Part shown: piece by piece, positions 24,277 to 34,800 of the stretch
Layout of the letters: every line of letters starts with the position of its first letter
How positions within the stretch are numbered: position 1 is the first letter of the stretch
Source of the DNA: Sinonovacula constricta
Taxonomy: Eukaryota; Mollusca; Bivalvia; Cardiida; Solecurtidae
Assembly: GCA_007844125.1 (NCBI GenBank)
Contig: CM017557.1
Span: forward strand, 66,376,603-66,440,602
Reading direction: 5' to 3'
DNA length: 64,000 nt
Notes under the pieces: generated by a model
Told to the model about the DNA's origin: nothing
The model's database searches: none
Seen by the model: the letters and a program-made list of their open reading frames with translations, nothing else
Position numbers and translations under genes: made by a program

Positions 24277-24804
24277 AGTAGTAAAATCTATGTGTACATA
24301 TAATTCAAAGAACTGAAATGTAAAAAAATATATATATGTACCATTTGAGAAGGTAGTTATTCTGTTGCTATATTGTTAGTTGGCAATGATTCCTATACCC
24401 TTTTCTAAAAGAATCTACTATCTTCAAGGGTTATTTATACCATGCAATTTAACTTATGTTCCTAGTGCAGACAAGGCTATTTTCACTCAGCATTTATTGT
24501 CCGTTTTCCTTTCAAACAAGTAAAAGTGTAGGACTCTACCCTATTTTTGCACTATATTTAGCACAGCACAAGCTGTTATTAGATTAAGTTTTACTATATG
24601 TTCTTTCCGCATTATCTCATGCCATGGCTTCTAATGTAAAAAAAATCAAATAGAGAAAGTACCTAGTTCATCCAGTTCACTTTTCAAAATAAAGCATGTT
24701 CCAGAAATATTGCTGGAGTTTACTTAAAATATAACTTAAACTTAAAAACATAAAAGCAGTTTATGGCCTTCAGTTAAAAGGCCATAACTACCTATTGACA
24801 CAAT

Positions 24805-24897
24805 TTAAACTTGACCCATCACGTCTACAGCTTGAAATGCATGCTTGACAGAAAGTTGTCCCTGTCCATAGTATTTTCTGCTGTCTTCAAATATTTC
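24805..24897 (-). CDS. Candidate terminal exon downstream of SLIRP, 30 codons plus stop
   Basis: A strong minus-strand acceptor (TTTTCCTTCCAG, AG at 24899-24898) leads directly into an open frame that starts EIFEDSRKYYGQGQ, includes SVKHAFQAVDVMGQV, and stops at 24807-24805. It could be an alternative SLIRP last exon joined in phase 0 after the exon ending at 27397. Alternatively it could be a 3' UTR exon joined from the GTATGT donor just past the SLIRP stop (near 25214), in which case it is not translated, or part of an unseen gene. Its composition looks protein-like, but 30 open codons can occur by chance. Confidence 0.4.
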   Translation of the reverse strand, partial: EIFEDSRKYYGQGQLSVKHAFQAVDVMGQV

Positions 24898-24989
24898 CTG
24901 GAAGGAAAAAAAAGTAACATGAGTGACTGGTAGTATTTTAATCATAAATATTTTCTTTACATCTATTATACATGGTTTATTTGTTGATT

Positions 24990-25125
24990 GTTAAATACAT
25001 TGCAGCGACACAATTATGGATGTTCAAGTGACGTCTAGCAATACTGGATGAGAAAGACCACAGACAAATGTGGAAGCAGAACCACTGGCACACTGTTGGT
25101 CAGATAGAAAATCTCCCAACATTGA
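24990..25125 (-). mobile_element. SINE fragment, second group
   Basis: Plus-orientation phrases 'attgcagcgacacaattatg', 'gagaaagaccacagacaaat' and 'gcagaaccactggcacactg' match the reversed 3' domain of this SINE group. The head is missing. Confidence 0.6.
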
Positions 25126-25242
25126 TATTTATCTGAGAAAAAAATTTTCATTTTGAAAAAGTCACCACACTAATTACTAAAGATGTACCTCTATCATCAA
25201 AGAAGCAAGACATACCTCACTTGCTGTACAAATACTACTTAT

Positions 25243-28200
25243 TTAATCCTGCTTTTCTGCAGACTCTCTTGCTTGTCTAAGCTGCTCACTAGATCTAACA
25301 TTCACCTGCAAAAATAAAAGATAAACTAATCATTTTATAATCCAACATTTTTACAAGACAACATCTAGTTTAGTATCAAATTAAACTTACTGTTTCGAAT
25401 TATTTAAAAACTTCTCTAGTTTAGTGTCAAATTAAACTTACTGTTTCGAATTATTTAAAAACATTCTTAAAGTGAGTAGATACTGACATCAGAGCTAGTT
25501 ACCCAGGTGATTATATAATGTGATCGCTAAGTAAGTGGTCACATGTTTTTTCTTACTTTATTGATTGCTAACTGTGCAATGTGGTTCAGATAGAAAATGC
25601 ATCTTGTTAGAATGAGAGGTAATAATGCTTCAGTTTTTATATAGATTTAGGACATGTCTCATTATTAAATATCATTTTGTTGGATCAATTCAGGTCATAA
25701 TAAATAATTTGGTTGTTTAAAAAAAGCGGTCCAAACAGTTTATGTCATATGCATCTAAAAATTTCATGACTGAATTATAAACTTTTCTAAACAGCTAGAG
25801 TCTAGTGGTTAAGACATTGCACTTTGAATCTTAGAGTCCCACGTTTTGTTTCCAACCAACCACAAGATATTACTTAGAGGGCACGTATAGTATAATATAG
25901 TATATGGTAGTATGGGTGTCACAATTCACCAGTTCACTGCATAACCGCAGTTCGAAAATGTTAGGTACGATACAAACTGGTATGAAACTATTAAACTGGT
26001 ATGAGTGGTCCTTACCAAAATAGCAGCCACGAGGAACAACTTTGATTTAATCTGACGACAATTAATATTTGTTACTACTTCCAAGTAAAATGCAGAAGCA
26101 ACAAGTTCATTGACAAATTAGAAGCCATATGTACTAGTGGTGGAAATACAAATTTAAAAACACACATCGAGCTTCACCACCTGGAAATGGTCATTGAAAT
26201 GGTCAATGACTCATTTCACTCGCATCATCAGCCAAGCTAGACAAAAGTCTTGGCAGTTTATTGAATACTGTTCTCTATGACTGTATCGTAAACTTCATTG
26301 TAAATAGTTTCTATTTAACAATGATCCCAACTGCAGTTTTGAAATGTGCATTTGCAGTAGACTGTGAGTTAGACATTTACTACAAAGTGTTCAAGGTACA
26401 AAAATGTGAGGATACTCAGTCAAACATCTGGGCAATTTACTGTATATAGTTTTCTAGTTTCTAGTCAGCAAACTGACTCAGTATTTTATGTACTTAACAT
26501 ACCGGTAACTGTCAGTAGAACAAGTAGCAACAATTTAAATCTGTGAAAACACTACGTCCAGAACATACTATCAGGTCAGTCTGCAAAACTGTATCAAGTC
26601 AGTCTCCAATCATAAAAATTAATTGTTAGCTTCCTGTTAAAAAAAACAACAAAAAAACAAACTCTTAGGATATACAGTGATTATATAAAGTGTCCCCGTA
26701 CATAGCATGACTAATACGTAGCGATACGTGCTGTGCTACGGAGAGTGGGATATGATGATATACCATGATAAGATTTTGGGAGACAATGCACATCCCTATA
26801 TGGTAGTCGTATTTTTTTTATTTAAGATAAATAGCAGCATCACACTTATGGTCATTATAGTAACATCCAGTTATCGTTGGTACAGGAGGTTGCTGGACAA
26901 ATGTCTGGGTGATGGGGAGAGTGGGTAAGCTGTCTGGGTAGCTCGATCGGTAGAGCATTCGCCCTGTTAGGGAAGGGTCCCTGGTTCGAGTCTTAGACTG
27001 GCTGCACATTTTTCTCCCGTTACAATGGCGCCCATTGAAAGGACCAGCAGTCGTTACATAACTGAGAAGTGCTTGTGGGTTTTAATTAGAGCATGTGGTC
27101 TGTGGAAACTCGTGGACAAATTTTAAGTCGCCTCCCCACATGAAAGTTTTCCCTCAGACCGGCACTTGAACACACATTGTAACAAGTCTACAACACTACC
27201 CACAAGGCTGTTGGCTGTTTATGCACATTTTCATTCAATTACTAAAATATTGTAAAAATGGCTTTGTTGGGTATATATATGATTCTTCATTTATTTCCAA
27301 GTCCAGTAAGTGGTTGATTTTAAGTATAGAAATTAACGTAACTTTTAAACAAAATATGAATTACAGATACTTTTATGTGCTTGAATTGATACAAACCTCA
27401 GTTTCATCTATGACATGGTTGATCTGTTCCAAGATAGAATTATATGCCTTCTGGTCTTTCATTTCAACTTTAGCGAATCCAGTATTTACACCTCGATACT
27501 TGTTCTACAAGACAAAAAAATGCCCAAAACAAATTATACATACATTTGAAGACCTATACACCCAGATTCACAACTCGGTCTAACAAAATGGTACATATGT
27601 TAATAAAAAGAAAGGGAACACCACTCTCACTTTTATTTAACATCAGGTCTTGGAAGGTCAGGGTGTAATTTAAATGCAGTTAGTTTCACCAATGGGATGG
27701 GAGTTTTTTTTAATCTCTTGGTGTTCTGAAAGTTTTAATGCCTCTCAGAATCACTCAACATGTGACACCGTTAGGATGCTCTCAGCAAGAAATCAGTGAG
27801 CTTTATTAATTGGCTATTGGAAGTTTAGACATATTTGCAAAATCAATTAAATCTATTATTAGATATAAGCATAAGAAGCCATAAAGAGCTTTTCTTTGGT
27901 ATGAATATTGTACCAACAATTACTTACATAAAAGACATAATGCTTCAGATGTGGCGGCCCGGGATCGAACCCGGGGCCTCCCGTACCTGGAGCCAACGCT
28001 CTACCGATTGCGCTACCAGGTCTGGTGCTTTCATGTTGTTGCGATATTGTGACTTGATGAGAATGAACATTAGCAATGGGACTGCTGTGAGATTTAACAA
28101 CTTACCATTTGAACAAACACTGAAGCCACATTCCCGAACTTGGAAAAATAGTCCTTTAATTCAGCTGAAACAAAATGAAAAATGAATGACACATCAAGTG

Positions 28201-28743
28201 CTCATTAATGCTATATTCAATAACGAAAAAAAAACATTTTGACAAAATATTTTTATCTGGACAACAGCTCACCGGGAGGAAAACTAAACCAAAAATTTTA
28301 ATAGGGGCAGAAATTTGCTCACCTGTCAATTTATCGAGAACTAGACATTTGCTCATCATCTTTCAAAGAATGAAATACACTTCCCAATCCCAGTGACTTT
28401 TTTTCTGTCAAATTAATAATGTACATTAATCCTGACCTTCAGTCGTAAAGAAATGATATTAAATTAATAATGACAATAATGTTTCCCAAATCTATGGAAA
28501 AATAGGAGTAGGGAACACCTATGACATCGCTGAACTGTAAATCATAACGACATACTGCATTTGTGTTTTGGCGAAAACCAATTGTCCGAACAGAAGGTCT
28601 GCGAGTTTAATAAATTAAACCAAAGAGACAAATCTATTAAATTAAAAAAAAAACTAGGCTTGACTATTACAATCAATACCTTCGTGTGTTCGCCAACTCA
28701 ATCTCGTTATAAACAGACTAAGCTGCCTAGTTTTACTGGCCAT
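25243..28743 (-). CDS. SLIRP: SLIRP-like mitochondrial RRM protein (4 coding exons, 97 aa)
   Basis: In vertebrates SLIRP partners LRPPRC to stabilise mitochondrial mRNAs. Exons: 28743-28680, 28164-28106, 27504-27397, 25305-25243; all GT/AG and in frame over 294 nt. The product is almost a single RRM: RNP2-like SLFITRLSW (9-17), helix 1 ELKDYFSKFGNV (23-34), RNP1-like NTGFAKVEM (48-56) and the strand INHVIDETEVNV, which aligns with the NHIIDGVKVQV region of human SLIRP. The tail ends ESAEKQD, much like the charged human tail. Length is 97 versus 109 in human. The start is fixed by the only ATG upstream of RNP2. Head-to-head with ALKBH1, as in human. Another single-RRM protein is possible, but the neighbour argues strongly for SLIRP. 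Confidence 0.88.
25364..25465. repeat. 51-bp tandem duplication in SLIRP intron 3
   Basis: Two adjacent, nearly identical copies starting TCTAGTTTAGT at 25364 and 25415 and ending in 'gaattatttaaaaac'. One base (tatcaaa versus tgtcaaa) and a few at the junction differ. It lies about 60 bp upstream of the SLIRP exon 4 acceptor. Confidence 0.85.
25440..25745 (+). mobile_element. Partial TTAA-type MITE in SLIRP intron 3
   Basis: Shares 'tagatactgacatcagagc', 'ttacccaggtgattatataa', 'gctaactgtgcaatgtggtt' and a right end 'ggtccaaacagttta' with the full copy at 48975-49462. The left half is missing. Confidence 0.7.
25910..26245 (+). mobile_element. hAT-type transposon remnant with BED zinc-finger fragment
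   Basis: The left edge 'gggtgtcacaattcaccagt' resembles the ends of hAT elements. Within it, 26126-26191 reads KLEAICTSGGNTNLKTHIELHH, which fits the second half of a BED zinc finger (TSGGNT-NL--H----HH) as found in hAT transposases. No transposase body follows, so this is a short dead remnant. Confidence 0.6.
26820..27005. mobile_element. Composite SINE-like element with tRNA-like segment
   Basis: At 26936-27003 a tRNA-like stretch has A-box TAGCTCGATCGGTAGAGC and B-box GGTTCGAGTCTTA. The 110 bp before it (tcacacttatggtcattata ... gctggacaaatgtctgggtg) match the reversed 3' domain of the second SINE group. No clean tRNA cloverleaf or anticodon loop can be drawn, so it is not called a tRNA gene. 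It lies between SLIRP exons 4 and 3. Confidence 0.55.
27950..28026 (-). mobile_element. Family A SINE head only, SLIRP intron 2
   Basis: Minus-strand tRNA-like head: ACCTGGTAGCGCAATCGGTAG through GGTTCGATCCCGGGCCGCC, about 75 bp. The body and tail found in other copies are missing. Sense relative to SLIRP. It ends about 80 bp from exon 2. Confidence 0.85.
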
Positions 28744-28822
28744 TCCTAAGTTCTTGTACGAAGACCTTGAATCAAAACGTGCTTCGCCTAGGCCGAAGTC
28801 ATTTATAATCCAAAATGGCGGC
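28744..28822. promoter_or_regulatory. Bidirectional promoter of SLIRP and ALKBH1 with YY1-type site
   Basis: Only 71 bp separate the two divergent start codons (28743 minus, 28815 plus). At 28811-28822 the sequence CAAAATGGCGGC matches the YY1 consensus AANATGGCGGC and includes the ALKBH1 ATG itself, the usual arrangement in vertebrate YY1 promoters. No TATA box is evident. Transcription starts on both sides are inferred, not seen. Confidence 0.7.
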
Positions 28823-31800
28823 GCCCGTATGTGATAATACTTCCAATAATGAAATCGACAATTTCAAACATGTTTACAAATTTTACAAACGGCGTGACCG
28901 GCCTCTAGATATAAAAGAAGTTATTGATTTCACAAAGGAAGACGTACTATCTCACAAAGAGGTGGGTAAATCGCAGAGTTATATTCTTTATTGTCATTCG
29001 TAATACTGTCACAATATTCGGATAAACTTCACTACGTCGGCATTGCATCATTTTTCAGCATGCACCGTTTTCATGAACACATAAGTCTTTTTTCATCTTC
29101 CCATTTACAATGTCTATAGTTTTCAGTTAAATTAATTTGTTGTTTTGCAAATAAATAAACAGGTATCTATACCCATGTATATCATACCTGATATGTCAAG
29201 ATCAAATTAGTAAATCTTCGCCCTTTTCATCCTTCGCCTTCCCTTGATTTGTCACAGTTCGCCCTCATAAAGGGAGGCGATATTGATGCTTCACCCTTGT
29301 TTGGCAAAAGATGTTAACACTTCACCTTTTTTTCTAAACTTTATTCATGAGGAAGAACAATGCTTTTTATTGTTATTTAAAATTTTGAATAATTAACCTT
29401 GCAGTTAAACCAAGGAATAGTTACCATTTATATATTTTTATTCAGGTTAAGACTTTTCTTTGGTTATGACAAGTTTAAGATAAGAAAAAGTAGAATTTTC
29501 TAAGAAGGATCAACAATGCTCATAATATAATTTCCAGCATATGAAGGCAAAGGAAACATAAATTCAATGCGACTGTCATAGAAATAATTAGATATATATT
29601 AACATATTTTCTCACTTATAAGTGAAGTCTGGGATTTTTCCTAAAAATTTCAGGTTCAAAGTGTAGGGCTCGTCTTTTAAGCGGGGTCTAGTGACCTGGC
29701 AAAAGTTTTCACATTGTTTTGTTGCGAAAACATACCGCATTAACTTGTAAGCGGTTATGCAATGACCCAACGTGCCGTCATTATTGACCGTCGATAATTA
29801 ACCTTAATTGGCCTTTGACGTATGTCAGTCAATGATGAACTGTCTAACATATATTTCCCTGTGTTCTGCATGAAGTACGGCTTATTATCCATTCCTAAAC
29901 ACTGAAACAAAATTTCAACTCCAGTCGGCCAGATACTCCAATAAGAATATATGACAAGGTCCTATGAGCATTGAAACATATACCAGACCCCGAAAAGGCA
30001 CAGGACAAAGGTATTCACATGCAGGCCAAATGTAAAAGTAAGAACAAATAAGTGTTAAGTCATTTAACCAAAAAAAGCAAACCCAACAGTTTCCGCCTTG
30101 GAACTGGCAGTCAGCAAAAAGGACCAACTGGGGTGCTCAAACCAGTTTTACAGAGCTCTAACCGCGCACTTCCTTATGGGTTTCTCAAATGCAAGCAATG
30201 AAAAGAAAATACATCTATCCAAATAAAAAATGTCCAAGCGCTGACGTTTTCCTTGATATGTTATGATGAAAGTAGTGACATCATCAAAAATAGAAGTGTA
30301 AATGGTTGTAGCATCATGCTCTTGTGAAAATGAAATTGAGGGACCCAAGTCCAATGCCCATTAAACTAAATACAAGTAACAATCCTTATAGGATAAAATA
30401 AATGACAATATTGATTACATGCACAGGCTTAAATGTTTCTGCGTAGACTTGCCACATTACACAGGTAAAGTTGACTGACTCTGAGATAAGCTGTTGTCAA
30501 GGTGATATCAATCGAAGGGGTTTGACAGTGAGGGCGTGAACAATGTGTTTTTATAAGCGGCTGCTGATTACATTTCCCCATGAAATTATGGATTGGCGGC
30601 ATGTACACAAGGATAGTGCACTGTTCCCTGATATAGTGTACTGTCAACAGTCATGCCAGACTTGGTGATGTAGATCAAAGAAATTAATGTCATGCCACCA
30701 CACGCTACAGGAGGTTCATGCAGCTGAGACTATACACATCCCGCAACATGTGAAAACTGCAGTCACTGTTTACCAATTAACCCTTTTGTTGAGACATCAT
30801 GATTGGTCGACGCTCTTGTTAATTTTTTCTCCTTTCTCATCTTATAAGAGGGTCGAAGCAGAAACTGGAAATTTCCCAGGTGAAGTAGGGGGCCTGTCTT
30901 ATAAGTGAATAGTCTTATAAGTGAGAAAGCACGGTAACAGGTATACATTTTTATTTAATTTCTTAATTTAAGATTTAAGGTCAAAGTATGACTTATAAAC
31001 ATCAGAAGGCGACATGTAATTAAGCAGGGGCAAAGTGTGATTCACTTCTGGGCGCAGTGTTATTAATCAGGGGAGGGCAAAGTTTAAAAAGGGCTAAGTG
31101 TTATAATACCTCAAGATCTCAACCAATAACATCTAGATTGGTACTTCTAGAAATAACCACACTCTTACACTGTCAGTTCATAAATTATCTGTCACAGTTA
31201 GGGGTGTAACGATACACTACAATTACGATAGGATAGGTATCGCGATATACACCACACAATACAATACATTTATAGTGGTACATCATATTTTAATACTGAC
31301 AATAGGTTTTTGATTCACTTCTGGGCGAAGTGTGATTATTCGGGGGAGGGCAAAGTGTGAAAAGGGCGAAATGTTATAGAACCTGAAGATCTCAACCAAT
31401 AACATCTAGGCTCTAGATTTGTACTTCTAGAAATAACCACACTCCTACACTGTCAGTTCATAAATTATCTCTGTCATATTTAGAAGTGTAGAGATACACT
31501 ACCCTCACGATACGATACATATCATGGTACATCATATTTTGGTACTGAAGATACATTTTTGTTCATCACAAAGGTACACTATTACACCATGACTTTTGTT
31601 AAACAATATGTTTGCATAGCTTTTTACTGCGACAAAGAACTTACAAATTTTAGTCATTAATCAGAATGTATGACATAAAAGGTTATCCACATATTAAATG
31701 TTTTAACTACAAGAATAACATAAAACAAAAAATTCCCTAACCTTATCGCATGGTTTGTACCGTAATTCTTGAGAAGTGACCCGTGAAGCCAATCATGAAT

Positions 31801-34800
31801 AGAGAACCATGGTATACTGTCATTCAGTATATCGTTACTCCTATTCGCAGTCTCAGAGTACATTTGAAGTCATCAAAATTAACACATATTTTATTGTCCG
31901 TGTTAACTTAATAGCGGACATATGAATTTTATAAAGTTTGTCGCCCTACGAGCAGGTGTTTTCTCTCTGGATCTTGAAAGTAAGTTCAGAAAGAAGTTCA
32001 TTGGATGGTGCTTCCACTTTTATTAGCAACATTTAATGTTGTCAACATTTATTTACCGGACCTTGTAGCTCAATCGGTAGAGCGTCGGCTCCAGGTACGG
32101 GAGGCCCCGGGTTTCGATCCCGGGCCGCGACATACCAAAGTCGTTAAAAATGGTAGTGGTATAGCTCCCTTGCTAACGCTCAAGCAAATATAAGGGTAGT
32201 TCCACGACTGGTTGGCCCGGTGTCAGGATAATGTGACTGGGTGTGGTATCATGTCAGGTGTTCACGGCATGCTATACACAGTGAAGGCAGCACTATATCT
32301 GCTTCAAGTGGACACCGTCTCCAGATAACTGAAATACTGTTGGTGGGACGATAAACCCAATAAACAAACAAACAAACAACATTTATTTATATCCAGTTAC
32401 TTCTTTTATATCAGGTAGAGGCTTATCATTTACATAATCCAGATGGCAAGTCAAAGTTTCCAGGGATGAAGCCAGTCAAAGATTGGAAAGCTTTTCAGCT
32501 GAAAAACTACAAAGGTATGGCATATAATTTGTTTGTTTATTGGGTTTACGAGGGCTGTTCCACAAATCTGCGGAATTTGTTAATATATTTAATATAAGGG
32601 ATATGAATAAAATCAAATTATACTGTGACATACCTTTATTTTTTGCGGACATGTGTACCAAATTTCTTTGCAATACATCAAACATAAAATATTACAGATA
32701 ACTATAAAGAATGGTACCAAGTAGTTCTTGAAGCACGTCGACATCAACATTCAGAACTTTAAACGTCAAATTGTAAAGCGCAGTTAACTTAACAGAAAAA
32801 AAACTAAGTCATTGATAGACAAAATCTGATGTATTTTACCCAAATGACTTTTCAAATGACTAGGATAGCAACAGTTTTATAAGGGCACTATATGGAATGG
32901 TGATATTGAAGTTATATCCCTTGTTAATATTATAGATATATATATGTTCAAAAACTCTACTTATCCCTGTGGGTTGGACATGCTGACATGATTATAAAAA
33001 GGTAAGAATGCTTATTGAATATCAGAAACTGAATTAGATTGCATTCTGTTGCAGGATTTATTGTTATCCGCAACCCTTTTGAAGATAGGTACCAGCGCTA
33101 TTGGATACAGCGGTGTCTTGTTGATTTTCCAAAGAAACCAAATCGGACAAACCTGGATGCTCACATGAACAGACCTTCTCAGGTGTGGCATACCTGTCTT
33201 CACAACAGCAGGTACTCTATAGTTTGTACTTTGTAACTAACTTGGAATATGACACCATTTTAGCGGAAAAATCACACAGTGAAAACATTCTTCCACAATT
33301 GTGTAAAAAGAGGCTACGGTGTTGGTGTGATGAACTGAAAAAACAACATAACATTAGGTGTTCGAAACAATCAGTTTTGCAACAATTGGGATGGGTTTTT
33401 TTTTTAGATCATTGGGTATAAGCGAGCCTTTGCGCAGGTCACATGCCAGAAATCCGCAAGATTTGTTAATCATCTATTTAATGATTCCCTCTTTGTGTGT
33501 TAAGGTCTTTGTTTTTTTTGTTTGCTTTTTTTATGTTTACAGGTTGATACTGTTGTTTTTTTTAAGAAATTTTCTTACATACATACCTTACCCATACCCA
33601 TGCCATACCACAGATATATATATTATTTGTTTCAAAGAAAGTAAAATGCATCTTATCTTGACACTAAACAAACTCTTGATGTGTTATCATCCTTTATTTT
33701 TTATCAGATTACATAAAGATGCACCTCAGTTTGACTTTTTTAAGGCTTAAAATTGTCACATTTTTTCATCTTCTAACTTTATCAAATTATATAATGACAG
33801 ATAATTGGTTTATTTATTAGACCAGACTTGAAAAAGGACAGTTTACTGATGAAGTTGAGATGGGCAACACTGGGCTATCAATATGAATGGAATACCAAGG
33901 TATGTACTTGTACCATATTTTTATGTACAATGTAAATGTAAAAGTTCTTGAGTTTATAATGATATTTAAAAAAAACAAAACACTTTTAAAGATGACCAGA
34001 CTTTTTTTGCTAATTTGAACAATTTTCTAATTGCATCGGCTGAGACGCTTCAGCTGTAGAAAAAAAAATCTTAATATCTGTAAGTAACTGACTTATAAAT
34101 ATTTAAAGCATGCTTGATGATTTCTGATCATTCTTGAAAGATAAGTCAGCATATTTCAATAAAACCAGTATGTTTTGATTGTGAAAAGCATTAAAATGTA
34201 TTACTAGTGATTTTGATAGACATGTATCTGTTAGTGAGTACTTTCAAAAAATTACATCTTCTCTTTACAGCTTAATGTTCCACTGTACTTAATTTACTTC
34301 AAAATGATCAGCATATTTCAATTCTTAACTAAACCGTAACAATATTACTAGATATTTTTTGCTGAATATTACAGTGTGTATATGATTGCTTTTCTGATTT
34401 ATCTCTCAATATCTTTGCAGGAGTACTTTGCTGACCGTGTTCTCTCGTTTCCGAATGATTTGAGCTATATGTGTTCATACATCGCAGCTGCACTTGGATA
34501 CCCTGATTTTTCGTCAGAAGCTGGCATTGTCAATTTCTACCGTATGGAATCAACTCTGATGGGACACACAGATGTCTCCGAATTAGACAAGGCTGCCCCA
34601 CTCATTTCATTCAGGTAGGAATAGAAACTATCATTATATTAAGGCTGTTATTCAATCAAACTATATCAATGCATTACCAATATTTTTTCCTTTTGATTAA
34701 TTATTAGTACCCATTTCAGATCTCTGTACTATTGGTGTAAAGTAAAGATTTAAAGATAAGAAAAATACTACAAACTGCAACCTGTATGAGGAATACAAAA

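Noticed and set aside
26936..27003. Second candidate tRNA gene
   Set aside because: The stem pairing is poor, and it is joined to SINE sequence.
27950..28026. Genuine tRNA gene
   Set aside because: A- and B-boxes are present but no proper acceptor or anticodon stem forms, and the same sequence heads longer SINE copies.
32546..33490. Possible mariner-type element ('acgagggctgttccac' start)
   Set aside because: The matching stretch at 33438-33488 is a direct repeat, not inverted, so element ends could not be established.
33185..33750. Open frames running past ALKBH1 exon 3 into intron
   Set aside because: The exon ends at a good donor at 33211, and the protein continues correctly from 33821.
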